A stretch of 40,218 bases of DNA from Ruminiclostridium sp. (lineage in GTDB: Bacteria; Bacillota; Clostridia; Oscillospirales; Ruminococcaceae), in contig JAGAWN010000158.1 of the NCBI GenBank assembly GCA_017941355.1, positions 1 through 40,218 on the forward strand. The letters run 5' to 3'. Position 1 is the stretch's first letter. Each line of letters opens with the position of its first letter. A program made the position numbers and the translations under genes. Below, one piece after another: positions 35,001 through 40,218 of this stretch. Under the pieces are notes generated by a model. That model did not search any database. It had not been told where the DNA came from and worked only from the letters and a program-made list of their open reading frames with translations.

Positions 35001-35670
35001 TCTCAAGTAATGCGCTTTTAGAAGCTCGTTGAACAATATCGCAGAAGCGTATAAAGTCCCGGCTGTTCTTGAACATATCCGCTGCATTAAGGTTTATGCC
35101 GCCGGATATTTTCATGTCGCCACCAAGTTCGCAGCGGTTGGATATCGTAAACCGTACAGCAGACACAAGAGAACGTTGATAATCGGATGTTTCCTTTTCT
35201 GATAAATTCATCTGCCCGACAGCGTGTTCCACGTCTGCCATCAACGGCTTTATATTATCCACAGATACCGCCGCAATGGTCTCCTGTATATTTTTGCAGC
35301 TCTTGCCGTACTTTTCGTTTATAGCCGCAGTTACCTCGGAAGCAAGCGAATCATCAAGATACCACAGCTCCGGTATTCGCTTACCGCTTGTCTGCGTAAT
35401 ATCGAACAAATGTTTGCATTTATCTTCCTCGCCGAATACGGCAATACTGTGCTCGCCGCGGTTGACGATACGACCAAGTCTGTTCCAGGTCTCAAGAGTA
35501 GCGACCTTTGTAGCACCGGGATCCTGATTGTATATAAGCACGGCATCTGAAAAAGACTGTTTATACATACGCGCGGCGAACCTGAGAAAATGCGCAAATT
35601 CCTGCTTGTCGTGCATAAGACGCTCGGTAACTTCTTTCCAACTATCACGAACACTTTTCAGTCTGCTCAA
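26059..35670 (-). CDS. Giant ArdC-LPD-N6 methylase-helicase polyprotein (about 3200 aa)
   Basis: The likely start is TTG 35670, seven bases after AAAGGAGAG; the first in-frame ATG (35763) lies beyond the divergent promoter. An ArdC/LtrC-like N-terminal domain (about 1-200: FLRFAARMYKQSFSDAVLIY, TWNRLGRIVNRGEHSI) is followed by several large-polyvalent-protein domains (about 370-1230), then a tandem repeat of about 115 residues (starts near 1262 and 1377: FMDINDESF, FMDVRDETF). An adenine-specific methylase has motif I VLEPSMGVGNFF near 1677 and catalytic motif NIPFGDY near 1741. A SNF2-like helicase has Walker A VGAGKS near 2355, DEAHN near 2513 and motif VI QQDGRGVRQGN near 2848. A coiled-coil C-terminus follows. 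Such proteins are known from conjugative elements; a role in protecting or remodelling incoming DNA is inferred. Confidence 0.9.
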   Translation of the reverse strand: MSRLKSVRDSWKEVTERLMHDKQEFAHFLRFAARMYKQSFSDAVLIYNQDPGATKVATLETWNRLGRIVNRGEHSIAVFGEEDKCKHLFDITQTSGKRIPELWYLDDSLASEVTAAINEKYGKSCKNIQETIAAVSVDNIKPLMADVEHAVGQMNLSEKETSDYQRSLVSAVRFTISNRCELGGDMKISGGINLNAADMFKNSRDFIRFCDIVQRASKSALLEIEREIVQIRKRKKEYTYERQNERDRAVSDTDRVHERQAGSGATSQADRQMGQNVAGMGENRVPDGSTDIYNGRTVADNSPSDRQRSGGTVLGAGRTIPQGQSTSGNVRGDTGVGENAPAEHRASDNGRNSILPSVITVKKLKDMYLHSDFNRRLDSYEIAGMVLGDSEGAKITPVEWFDKFFADRYSALQSEEIRTILETALHNRDIERGKEQPVNVVELPDADAEISIESERTEEKAETQEETDEHLISDVDDMEPEENTEHTVINNSMILISDIPPMTDEQLIREILRNDRFFHAKKDEITAFFIENSDSDKRAEYMKTVVNPEYCEFDIGDKRVGYKAFADVIVVWEGNYLSRTKEAGLSWDLVQSLTADMIQKNEYLDLDSEQRTKSRSTRSAQNKESPDKLIIYSFRFDEAADVPVASCELGGKRFETAVERTAEGIPYITDGKKPYKLNDYQTYDLEQFELYRSPIVHDKNGYYADDLDEGDNIRLDGEMWKVEKKTDNMIHLSRETDEGILDKHIYDNWQEALTQQGFEYIPEKAPVIDVPAPATKKQTARKSEPAPVSGGEQLSFFGEPVDLAESAMPKKREKLRLVYPATNVTLGMIDYALRGGSGKPQSLERIAYQFQLGKTDAENAEFLRKEFGTDGRGFYLPDETQLSVWFDKDGITLGVGVTAFNIVTKEHITWEDAAKRIGEMLANGEYCSQDIIDRSPQNEINDLAAQLWYIHQDIDRDSGIEYFIPEEKFKGGYPDSHKRIMADIADPEMLSKYISGMEDFIRKYEENPNIMRFRFHKPKDALFWLKDLQRQRTEFLTNADFEYAPKLFITEDEKDKLLLEHYGYSHGKFAIAKYFEQHEDEKERIAFLKQQFGEGGSSRMGFDESHNSKGMRYVKTDFSLGKIYCNTEMKWNEVAERIERLIAEGKYISQAETEERIKDAKRDLERCDPNDFLEQYAYEQAKKVLDEYGIDYSGILAKKAIAAENEEPVQEEPEQDVTETAEIEQKEEPTVPDTDEIEQELEISEPVQTAVDETQKQSAIFMDINDESFVYVANTVNGVEYAMYAPDLMVIDGGIMENMNTADLRFAASQVMGTEQKNLAEIRDTELFSELSELEYDGDVPVRLAELKADTLNNMPDSIETPEPVLPAEVEEEAAVFMDVRDETFISVMQVDEGIEYTLYASDLTPIDGGVWEMEEAIALSEAVAQLSGSEISNFVEITDYDMFFEIADMNTELDVPAELAKLKAAAFESIAKHEVMQTVSEVVQDTVTEPEQMVLDTDDKPNISEPTKASAKEPSADKTADNNPEKIQITPKKEPKAGTPVTYHFHEKDIVQGGAKSKFKANVEAIRLLQKLESENRYATPEEQSVLAGYVGWGGIPQAFTSDRAADSFAGNLGEAAPSGWESEQQELRELLTPEEYKAARASTLTSFYTPPEITDGIYQALEQFGFEGGNVLEPSMGVGNFFAKMPEEMHGNSRLYGVELDSISGRIAQQLYPREHIQIKGFEQTSFNNNSFDVVVGNIPFGDYRVSDKAYDKLGFKIHDYFAAKAVDKVKPGGIVAIVTSKFTMDKMNDKARRYLAERCDLLGAIRLPNDAFKKNAGTETTSDILFFKKRDTLTVEVPAWVHMGQTADGIPCNQYFVDNPDMMLGTMAWDERMKGKYGNDSKVTVCYGNSDIPLSEQIKAAIAKIKGAIETTRAEEQEQGEISVIPADPSVRNFTHTIVDGKLYFRENEIMTEVQETGKTLERMIGLHNIRQAAMAVIDAQAALCSDEELERLQLELNIEYDRFVKKYGYITDPVNERCFRQDDDYNTLAALEIIDVEKKTVEKSEIFSKRTILPEVEITRVDTPQEALQVSLDRLGKVDIAYMAKLMDCTSEKLIEGLGNDVFRDPAKIKDDEPLSGYVDASEYLSGNVREKLKIAQRYTEHIDSGFQKNVDALTKVIPKDLEASEISVRIGANWIDVEDYNRFLSEYAKADTSPFGHPVTRTRMGEYKIEGKYVDKRVSANETYGTSRMSSYHIFENLLNQRDIVIRDSVKDDDGKTTYVINPTETQLAKEKARLMKEAFKSWIWEDIDRRQKYVERYNYLFNGIRGREYDGSHQSFAGMNPAIKLRPHQENAVLRAKLSGNTLLAHCVGAGKSFEMIAATMEKKRLGLINKGCIVVPKHLTLQTASEWLRLYPNAKLLVARPEDFTKDNRQKFIARCVTGDYDAVIMSFQQFERIPMSFEYRRQFMESELNEIMDALQDADDGDRTSIKALERQQKRIQEQLEKLMSSPKDNSLCFEKLGFDYLVCDEAHNYKNCFVATKMSNVAGVQTTAAQKSEDMLMKTQYLNDKYGCNNILFSTGTPVSNSMVEFYVMQRYLRPDLLEKAGLETFDDWASTFGEVVSQLEIKPAGDGFQMKNRFSKFVNIPELMQMYKEFADIQTPDMVKLKVPELTTGKPIIVSSKPDEFQKMYMQELAKRSEAIHSGCVDPREDNMLRITHEARLLGLDCRCLNPNATPAPDSKVNKLLENLEKLYHQTEKEKGVQIVFCDIAVNEDAEHFSIYQAIKDELIKRGIPREEICFAGDAKTDKARADMYEQLRKGEKRFILASTSKLGTGANIQDRICAIHHLDIPWKPADLTQQDGRGVRQGNNFSEIGIYHYLTEETFDAYLMGIITNKAKFISQIMTSKEPARVSEDVDETVLTYSEMQAIASGNPMIKEKIQLDNDVAMLKTLRSEHKKSVYKMQELAESVLPQRIEQLTGLVHKASNDLKAYQEHHPDKAEFALTIDGKIYTERKEAGEMLDKAIIKCAATGEQQHLGNYFRFDVTIEKKLVSSSDETCCVAVLNGELKYSTEVTMTNALGNIRRLEILADTSINKQIQLYSEQLEQAKANLEEARTAVTKPFEREEELEKKQARLDFVNAALSGGKTEDPEPILIDETSASERDTKSAPVPPTSVIMTVKMPAAMTASAFDRPQLKPIPTPAAPKEPQRTVSHKTRR

Positions 35671-35696
35671 AATAATCTCTCCTTTCGTAAAAAGTA

Positions 35697-35725
35697 TTGA
35701 ATTTAGTTGTTGCTTGTAGTATAAT
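35697..35725 (+). promoter_or_regulatory. SigmaA promoter of the HEPN-like cargo gene
   Basis: TTGAAT (35697-35702), exactly 17 bases, TATAAT (35720-35725). The predicted start near 35732 gives a very short leader before GGAGG at 35732-35736, so the gene is an autonomous unit divergent from the giant polyprotein gene. Confidence 0.8.
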
Positions 35726-35744
35726 AAAAATGGAGGTTGATAAA

Positions 35745-36527
35745 ATGAATAATTATGTTGCATTTAATATGAAAGGTTTTAACACACCGAATTCTGATAA
35801 AACATATAAATTTGACCGGGATTTAGAGTTTGATTACAAAGATCACACTTTTTTAGAAAAAGCTGTCATTAATACATCTTTTGATGAAATAACATTTTAC
35901 TTAAAAGACGGCAAAAGTTATAATCAATACAAACAAGAAATAAGCCGCGAATTAGAAAGAATATGCTTTAATATTATTGCATACACGGGAATTCATACTT
36001 TTACTCCAATTTGTGATTTAAAAGCGGTTGTTGATCACGAAGGGAATAACATTACAGCAACATTTAATGACAGACTTGGATTAAGAGAATGTGTGATGAT
36101 TAATATAACATGCAATCCTAAAGAAATAGAAAACAAGATTTTTCTTACCGAATCCAATTTTGATGAACAATCAGCCAATTACAAAGAATTATTCTGGATT
36201 TTACATAATCCTCTTCCTGTAATTCAATTCTTAGGATTATATGATTTCATGTCAGGACTAATCAGTGAAAATAAAGCACAAAAGTACGTTCATACTTATT
36301 TCAGAAAAAACAAAGATAAGTATCCGAATGTTCATTTTGAGATTTCTGCCAAGGATAATAAAACAGAGGAAGATAATTTTACACATTTAAGAAATGTCAT
36401 TGCACATAGCAAACAAGCTGGTGTAAATGAATTTATTAATACAGCCGCATTCATCAATGAAGACCACATTAAGCAAATCCTCCAAGTCATCAATGATCTT
36501 TTGTGTAATAAGTACCCTAAATGTTAA
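35745..36527 (+). CDS. HEPN-like cargo protein, candidate toxin or defence gene
   Basis: This 260-residue protein is on the opposite strand to every other gene in the right-hand module. ATG 35745 follows GGAGG by eight bases; an earlier in-frame ATG (35697) is inside the promoter. The N-terminal half is beta-rich and unrecognised (FNMKGFNTP, DEITFYLKDGKSYN). The C-terminal half is helical and carries RNVIAH at residues 216-221, the R-x4-H signature of HEPN ribonucleases, after HLR and before more helices. This layout resembles MauJ/ApeA-type HEPN proteins by eye. One 60-base line (35761-35820) has 18 G/C, well below neighbouring topoisomerase DNA. It ends four bases from the convergent topB stop. 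Function is inferred; a non-catalytic role is possible. Confidence 0.6.
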   Translation: MNNYVAFNMKGFNTPNSDKTYKFDRDLEFDYKDHTFLEKAVINTSFDEITFYLKDGKSYNQYKQEISRELERICFNIIAYTGIHTFTPICDLKAVVDHEGNNITATFNDRLGLRECVMINITCNPKEIENKIFLTESNFDEQSANYKELFWILHNPLPVIQFLGLYDFMSGLISENKAQKYVHTYFRKNKDKYPNVHFEISAKDNKTEEDNFTHLRNVIAHSKQAGVNEFINTAAFINEDHIKQILQVINDLLCNKYPKC

Positions 36528-36531
36528 CGCA

Positions 36532-38586
36532 TTATTTTCTTTTTACGAAGCATTTTAGTCTTAAATTTACATATTTTCCCGTATCCTCCATACCGAATAC
36601 AGCACTGTATTTGTTTCCCTTTGATGAAGTGCAGTTGTTCAGCGTGACCTTGCCGGTTGACAACAGCTCGGATATTTCCGCAGCGGTGTAACTCCTGCCA
36701 ATCAGCTTGCTCTGCTTGAATATGCAGAATCCGCATTTGTCCCTGCCTTTCGTGCAATAGAATGTTTTAGGGCTTTCAGCGACCGGGCTGCCGCAGCGCG
36801 GACAATTACCTATGACGGTTTTATCCGTTACCGGGATACGGTCTGTCCTGCTTTTTTCATAGTTTATTGTTTCACGGAGATTATCGCATATCTCGTTCAT
36901 AAGCGCATCGGGACTTTCTTTTCCGTTTTCAATATCCGTCAGCATACGCTCCCAATGAGCGGTAAGCTCCGCTGATTTTACACGATCGGGCAGGGAATTG
37001 ACAAATTTTCTGCCGTATTCCGTCGATATGAGCTGTTTTTTACTTCTTGTGATATATCCGGCTGAAATAAGCTCCTCGATTATCGAAGCTCTTGTTGCCG
37101 GTGTTCCAAGACCGCGCTCCTTCACGAATCCTTTAAGCTCCTTGTCGTCAATAAGCCTGTCGATGTTTTCCATGACGGCAAGCAGACTGCTCTCTGTAAA
37201 GCGCTTCGGCGGCTTGGTTTCGCATTCCTTTATCATCATATTATCAGCGCTGAATGTGTCATTTTCGGAACAGATATATCTTCTGACGCTTTCATCATCC
37301 CAGCCTTTACTGTATCTGCGCCAACCCAATTCGACCGTCGTTTTGACTGTCAGCCTGAACGTTTCACCGAATACCGAAAACTCATACTTGTATTCGGCAT
37401 ATGTATATGGCTTGTCGAGAGCGCATAAAAAGCGGTTTATAACAAGATTTATGATATTGTTTTCCTGCTCCGTGAGCGGTTCGCTTTCGAGTCTGCTGAT
37501 AAGATTTGTCGGTATCAGAGCGTGATGATCCGAAACCTTGCTGTTATCAATAATACGCTTGTCGATGTTAAGTCCCTGCTTCTGCATCTGCTGTATACGT
37601 TCATTGTCAAAGAACGCAAGGCACTTAACAACACTCTCCACAAGTGGTATCATATCATCGGTAAGATAATTACTATCTGTGCGCGGATAGGTCAGCAGCT
37701 TCTTCTCGTATAGTGACTGCGCAGCTTTTAACGTATCTGCCGCAGTCATTCCATACACATCATTAGCTTCCTGCTGCAATGATGTCAGACTATGCAGCAG
37801 AGGACGTTGTTCCTTTTTCTGCTCCGACTTTGCCGAAACTATAGTTACCGTCTGACCGCTGCATTTATCCACTATCACCTGTGCCTTATCTTTTGTATCA
37901 AATGTGGTATCACACTCCGCGCCGTTTGAAATCAGCACCTTGAAATATGGCTTCCTGACAAAGTTTTCTATAGCCTCGTCACGCTTTGCAATGATGTTGA
38001 GCACAGGTGTTTTTACACGACCGACCCGGTGCTTGCTGTCATCAAGGATACTGTACAATCTTGACAGCGACATTCCGAGTATCCAGTCTGCTTTTGCTCT
38101 TGTGAATCCTGCCGAATAAAGGTTTTCCTTAGTCTTACCGTCAAGCAGGTTATTCATACCTTGCTTTATGCTTTCGTCGGTCAACGAGCTTATCCAAAGC
38201 CGCTTTACAGGCTTCTTACAGCCGAGATAGTTGTATATATACCTGAAAATGCACTCGCCCTCTCGTCCGGCATCACAGGCATTTATGATCTCAGAAACAT
38301 CATCGCGAGCGAATAACGATTTTAATAGCTTTATCTGATCTCCGTACCCGTTTATCGGTATCAGCTTGAATTTCTCCGGGATAAGAGGGAGCATTTCAAG
38401 CTCCCATTTATCCCAGCCGTAATCTTCGGGCATTCCTATACCAATAAGATGTCCGAGCGCGTTGGTGACAATGTACCCATTGCCCTGACGGTAGAATGTA
38501 TTGCCGTCAGTAATCTTTTCGGTCGCGCCCACGCAGTAAGCTATGGACGCTGCCACCGACGGTTTTTCAGCCAGTATTAAGCGCAT
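36532..38586 (-). CDS. topB: DNA topoisomerase III (element-borne, type IA)
   Basis: It relaxes and decatenates DNA through a 5'-phosphotyrosine, and many conjugative elements carry one. The N-terminal TOPRIM domain starts MRLILAEKPSVAASIAY and has the acidic CDAGREGE motif near residues 100-108. The active-site tyrosine lies in LLTYPRTDSNYL near 299. Further family motifs are GRVKTPVL and GLGTPATRASIIE. A four-cysteine zinc ribbon (CPRCGSP, YCTKGRDKCGFC) is near the C-terminus, for ssDNA binding. ATG 38586 begins the conserved sequence; an in-frame GTG three codons upstream is an alternative. Length (about 684 residues) is usual for element-borne TopB. It is transcribed with the small DUF genes upstream. 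Confidence 0.95.
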   Translation of the reverse strand: MRLILAEKPSVAASIAYCVGATEKITDGNTFYRQGNGYIVTNALGHLIGIGMPEDYGWDKWELEMLPLIPEKFKLIPINGYGDQIKLLKSLFARDDVSEIINACDAGREGECIFRYIYNYLGCKKPVKRLWISSLTDESIKQGMNNLLDGKTKENLYSAGFTRAKADWILGMSLSRLYSILDDSKHRVGRVKTPVLNIIAKRDEAIENFVRKPYFKVLISNGAECDTTFDTKDKAQVIVDKCSGQTVTIVSAKSEQKKEQRPLLHSLTSLQQEANDVYGMTAADTLKAAQSLYEKKLLTYPRTDSNYLTDDMIPLVESVVKCLAFFDNERIQQMQKQGLNIDKRIIDNSKVSDHHALIPTNLISRLESEPLTEQENNIINLVINRFLCALDKPYTYAEYKYEFSVFGETFRLTVKTTVELGWRRYSKGWDDESVRRYICSENDTFSADNMMIKECETKPPKRFTESSLLAVMENIDRLIDDKELKGFVKERGLGTPATRASIIEELISAGYITRSKKQLISTEYGRKFVNSLPDRVKSAELTAHWERMLTDIENGKESPDALMNEICDNLRETINYEKSRTDRIPVTDKTVIGNCPRCGSPVAESPKTFYCTKGRDKCGFCIFKQSKLIGRSYTAAEISELLSTGKVTLNNCTSSKGNKYSAVFGMEDTGKYVNLRLKCFVKRK

Positions 38587-38591
38587 ATATC

Positions 38592-38933
38592 TCACACTCC
38601 CTTATTCTTGTTTTCGTGAGCCTTTATCAGTCTTGTGCATATCTGAGCCGCAAGCCCATACACGAATCCCTCAAGACTGAAATCCTCGAACATATCAATA
38701 CGAACGCGGTACACGGTCGTTATATCGGAGTCTCCGTCAGTATCCGCAGCAACTATGTAAAGCAAAACGATCTCGTCCGCCGCTGGATCATATATAATGT
38801 CATATCCGGTAAACAGTATCGTATCTCCGCGTTCGATATATGAATCATCATCTATAAGGAATGAACCGAGCCATATACCTTCAGGGCAGATAACAGAATT
38901 GTCATGCATATCGTTATAGAGCAGTTCGTCCAT
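38592..38933 (-). CDS. Unrecognised acidic element protein (113 aa), possibly the rear half of a frameshifted gene
   Basis: A strongly acidic, beta-rich sequence (WLGSFLIDDDSYIERGDTIL, then YDPAADEIVLLYIVAADTDG) is followed by a helical tail ending ENKNKGV. No family is recognised. The ATG 38933 has a poor ribosome site and sits exactly where the upstream 91-aa frame becomes unconvincing. One extra A in the A6 run at 38934-38939 would join the two into a single protein of about 178 residues. Its end is separated from the topB ATG by a few bases. Confidence 0.6.
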   Translation of the reverse strand: MDELLYNDMHDNSVICPEGIWLGSFLIDDDSYIERGDTILFTGYDIIYDPAADEIVLLYIVAADTDGDSDITTVYRVRIDMFEDFSLEGFVYGLAAQICTRLIKAHENKNKGV

Positions 38934-39127
38934 TTTTTACCGTCAATTATGACGGTATAGCTAAGCACCTTCTCGGAATAAAACCGCGGAGACGGACACT
39001 TCATTATCATTCTTAATCCGTCTGCCACGACTGCATTTATTCTCTCGATGCCGACCCTGCCGTTTGACTGCTGTACACAGAACTCTACCAGTGCGTCATA
39101 GATCTTTGATACCTTTATTGTTGTCAT
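38852..39127 (-). CDS. Unrecognised element protein (91 aa), probable front half of a frameshifted gene
   Basis: ATG 39127 overlaps the DUF4315 stop as ATGA, with GGAGG upstream, so the start is secure. Residues 1-64 look protein-like (MTTIKVSKIYDALVEFCVQQ, then SPRFYSEKVLSYTVIIDGKK). The last 27 residues are antisense-like, overlapping the 113-aa frame by 82 bases. This pattern suggests either a one-base deletion in the A6 run at 38934-38939 or overlapping genes. Function unknown. Confidence 0.5.
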   Translation of the reverse strand: MTTIKVSKIYDALVEFCVQQSNGRVGIERINAVVADGLRMIMKCPSPRFYSEKVLSYTVIIDGKKWTNCSITICMTILLSALKVYGSVHSL

Positions 39128-39453
39128 CTTTTGTCCTCCTTTGTTGTGACCGTGTTTTCCGTTTCTACCGGAACTTCGGCTGCGTCTTTCTTTTTAACGT
39201 CAACCCCCGCGATACCGAATTTTCCTGTTGCTACTGCATTGCAGATAGCATCGAGATCAAGCCCGTTCTTGTTTATAGATGTTTTTAACGCCGCGAGCTT
39301 CTCATCTTCGAGCTTTGCAACGAGCCTTCCTTCTTTGGCTTCATAGATACGCAGCATCTTCTTGTGGTGCTCTATGTAGCCCTTTGTTTTCTGAATATTC
39401 CTCCTGCACCTTTCAAGTGCAGATGAATACTTTATTTCCTTATTTCCCACCAT
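39124..39453 (-). CDS. DUF4315 family protein
   Basis: This is a 109-residue, highly charged, coiled-coil protein. Residues 5-60 (SSALERCRRNIQKTKGYIEH and the following KKML/LEDEK heptads) match DUF4315, a small conserved gene of Tn916/CTn-type conjugation modules usually next to transfer membrane proteins. The tail is K/E/T/V-rich and disordered. ATG 39453 has AGGAGGAGAA upstream and overlaps the upstream membrane-protein gene by 14 bases. Exact role unknown. Confidence 0.8.
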   Translation of the reverse strand: MVGNKEIKYSSALERCRRNIQKTKGYIEHHKKMLRIYEAKEGRLVAKLEDEKLAALKTSINKNGLDLDAICNAVATGKFGIAGVDVKKKDAAEVPVETENTVTTKEDKR

Positions 39454-39700
39454 TTCTCCTCCTGTTGATCCTTATTATTATGTAAACTATGAACAGCAGA
39501 CCTATCACGATAGCGTCCACGATACTGAACCGGAAACTGAAAACATCAGCGACGTTCACCTCAGTTTCGGTACTGCCGGACGTTACGAACCCGATAATAA
39601 GTCCCGCAATCAGCACGACCGCGACAATTATCTTGCTTATCAGCTTTCGCTTATCGGATAGCTCGCCGCTGTGTTTTTTCGACCTGAAATAATCAAACAA
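39440..39700 (-). CDS. Small two-TM membrane protein of the conjugation module
   Basis: This 86-residue protein has a basic N-terminus (FRSKKHSGELSDKRKL), a first transmembrane helix (IIVAVVLIAGLIIGFV, about 24-40), a polar loop (STETEVN) and a second helix (AIVIGLLFIVYIIIRI, about 63-78). A basic end (RRRNGGK) keeps both termini cytoplasmic. The start codon appears to be TTG 39700, just after the stop of the upstream gene with a GGTGG-like site. Its neighbours are DUF4315 and the open frame at the right edge, so a transfer-complex role is plausible. No family is recognised. Confidence 0.7.
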   Translation of the reverse strand: MFDYFRSKKHSGELSDKRKLISKIIVAVVLIAGLIIGFVTSGSTETEVNVADVFSFRFSIVDAIVIGLLFIVYIIIRINRRRNGGK

Positions 39701-39702
39701 AT

Positions 39703-40218
39703 TTAACCACCCCCAAATGCCGTGACCTTTCCGTAGAACACATCGAACATATTCCGCTCGTCCTCGTTGAATCCGTAGCTTGCAAGAACATCATCAAGCG
39801 TATAGTTTATGACTTCTCCGTGCAGCCATTGATGATCCACATCGCAGTAAATGTACGTTCCGCCGTCATCGGTATGTCCCTCTTTGCAGCCGTCGCAATG
39901 ACCGTATGTGTAGTAATAATTGAAGTCGTAGTATCTCTCTATGACCTCCGCGATCTCTGCATCCGTAAACATCATCTCGCTGATACCTACGTCTGCATTA
40001 ACATCACGGTAACGAAGTGTTGCCAGTATCGCTATGACCTCGTTGCTGTCAATGTCGTTCAGCACCTTATTTCCGAACTGATTAAGCTCCGTTATTTCCT
40101 CATAAGGCGGGAACTGCCGCCTGTCACATACAAACTCATCAACTATGTGGTGAATATCCGCCTTTATTTCCGCTATCCGTGCTTCAGCCGAAGCAGTATA
40201 TCCCGCCGCGACTTCTTC
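39703..40218 (-). CDS. Unrecognised element protein, N-terminus beyond window edge
   Basis: The frame stays open to the right edge, so at least 171 residues are encoded and the true start lies outside. The visible part has an amphipathic helical start (EEVAAGYTASAEARIAEIKA), an acidic middle and a compact C-terminal portion with Y/H/C-rich YYTYGHCDGCKEG and YIYCDVDHQWLHG. That portion could bind a metal ion: CDGC, then the D/H-rich pair. No family is recognised. It is transcribed first of the operon genes seen here. Confidence 0.65.
   Translation of the reverse strand, partial: EEVAAGYTASAEARIAEIKADIHHIVDEFVCDRRQFPPYEEITELNQFGNKVLNDIDSNEVIAILATLRYRDVNADVGISEMMFTDAEIAEVIERYYDFNYYYTYGHCDGCKEGHTDDGGTYIYCDVDHQWLHGEVINYTLDDVLASYGFNEDERNMFDVFYGKVTAFGGG

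Noticed and set aside
1-40218. CRISPR array, tRNA or rRNA genes
   Set aside because: No regularly spaced direct repeats, tRNA cloverleaf or rRNA sequence seen on reading both strands; a tRNAscan or CRISPR search would settle it.
1-40218. Large plus-strand ORFs inside the glycan genes and the giant polyprotein gene
   Set aside because: They are antisense shadows of genes with recognisable domains on the minus strand.

Overview
The window looks like chromosome of a motile, low-to-mid GC Gram-positive anaerobe of the Clostridia (Oscillospiraceae/Ruminococcaceae type). The reasons are strong AGGAGG ribosome sites, a Firmicutes-type flagellin, and the characteristic clostridial mobile-element families (DUF6809, DUF4315, DUF3848, YodL/LPD polyproteins, MobP-like relaxase with a large serine recombinase). 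The species cannot be fixed from sequence alone. Nearly all genes are on the minus strand.

Layout. (1) 1-2830: end of an integrative/mobilizable element, with a serine recombinase (cut by the window edge), a SHOCT-like small protein, two micro-ORFs, a relaxase, an inverted-repeat cluster that could be oriT, and a divergent DUF6809 gene. (2) 2830-5760: element debris. It holds a candidate structured RNA with a three-way junction and terminator, a phage antirepressor lacking its N-terminus, a relaxase C-terminal fragment abutting it head-to-head, an XRE repressor, and a gene broken by an apparent one-base deletion. (3) 5890-16910: a flagellin gene followed by eight same-strand genes for making and attaching a flagellin glycan. 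These are two plain GT2 glycosyltransferases, a GT2-TPR protein, a polysaccharide pyruvyltransferase-family protein, two paralogous methyltransferase-like proteins, a radical SAM protein and glucose-1-phosphate cytidylyltransferase (rfbF). The rfbG/rfbH partners expected after rfbF are not here; the operon runs into element debris. (4) 16910-17330: a dense non-coding region with a sigmaA-like flagellin promoter, an operator-like repeat array, and a near-perfect sigma28 promoter pointing away from flagellin into about 160 nt that end in an intrinsic terminator. (5) 17330-20030: two tandem tyrosine integrases; the second is bracketed by a perfect 20-bp inverted repeat. (6) 20030-40218: the transfer/maintenance module of a large integrative conjugative element. 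It carries topoisomerase III, a roughly 3200-residue ArdC-LPD-methylase-helicase polyprotein, a second ArdC/YodL polyprotein, and small DUF proteins. One inverted, AT-rich, independently promoted cargo gene encodes a HEPN-like protein (35745-36527).

How it works together. The glycan genes sit directly downstream of flagellin and plausibly build and transfer a CDP-sugar-derived decoration. The right-hand element carries functions for surviving entry (ArdC-type antirestriction, methylase/helicase, topoisomerase), and its HEPN cargo is the best candidate for an undescribed defence or toxin gene. The most interesting non-coding signals are the orphan sigma28 transcript at 17149-17311 and the three-way-junction RNA at 3191-3268. 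All functional statements are from reading the sequence; no database search was possible.
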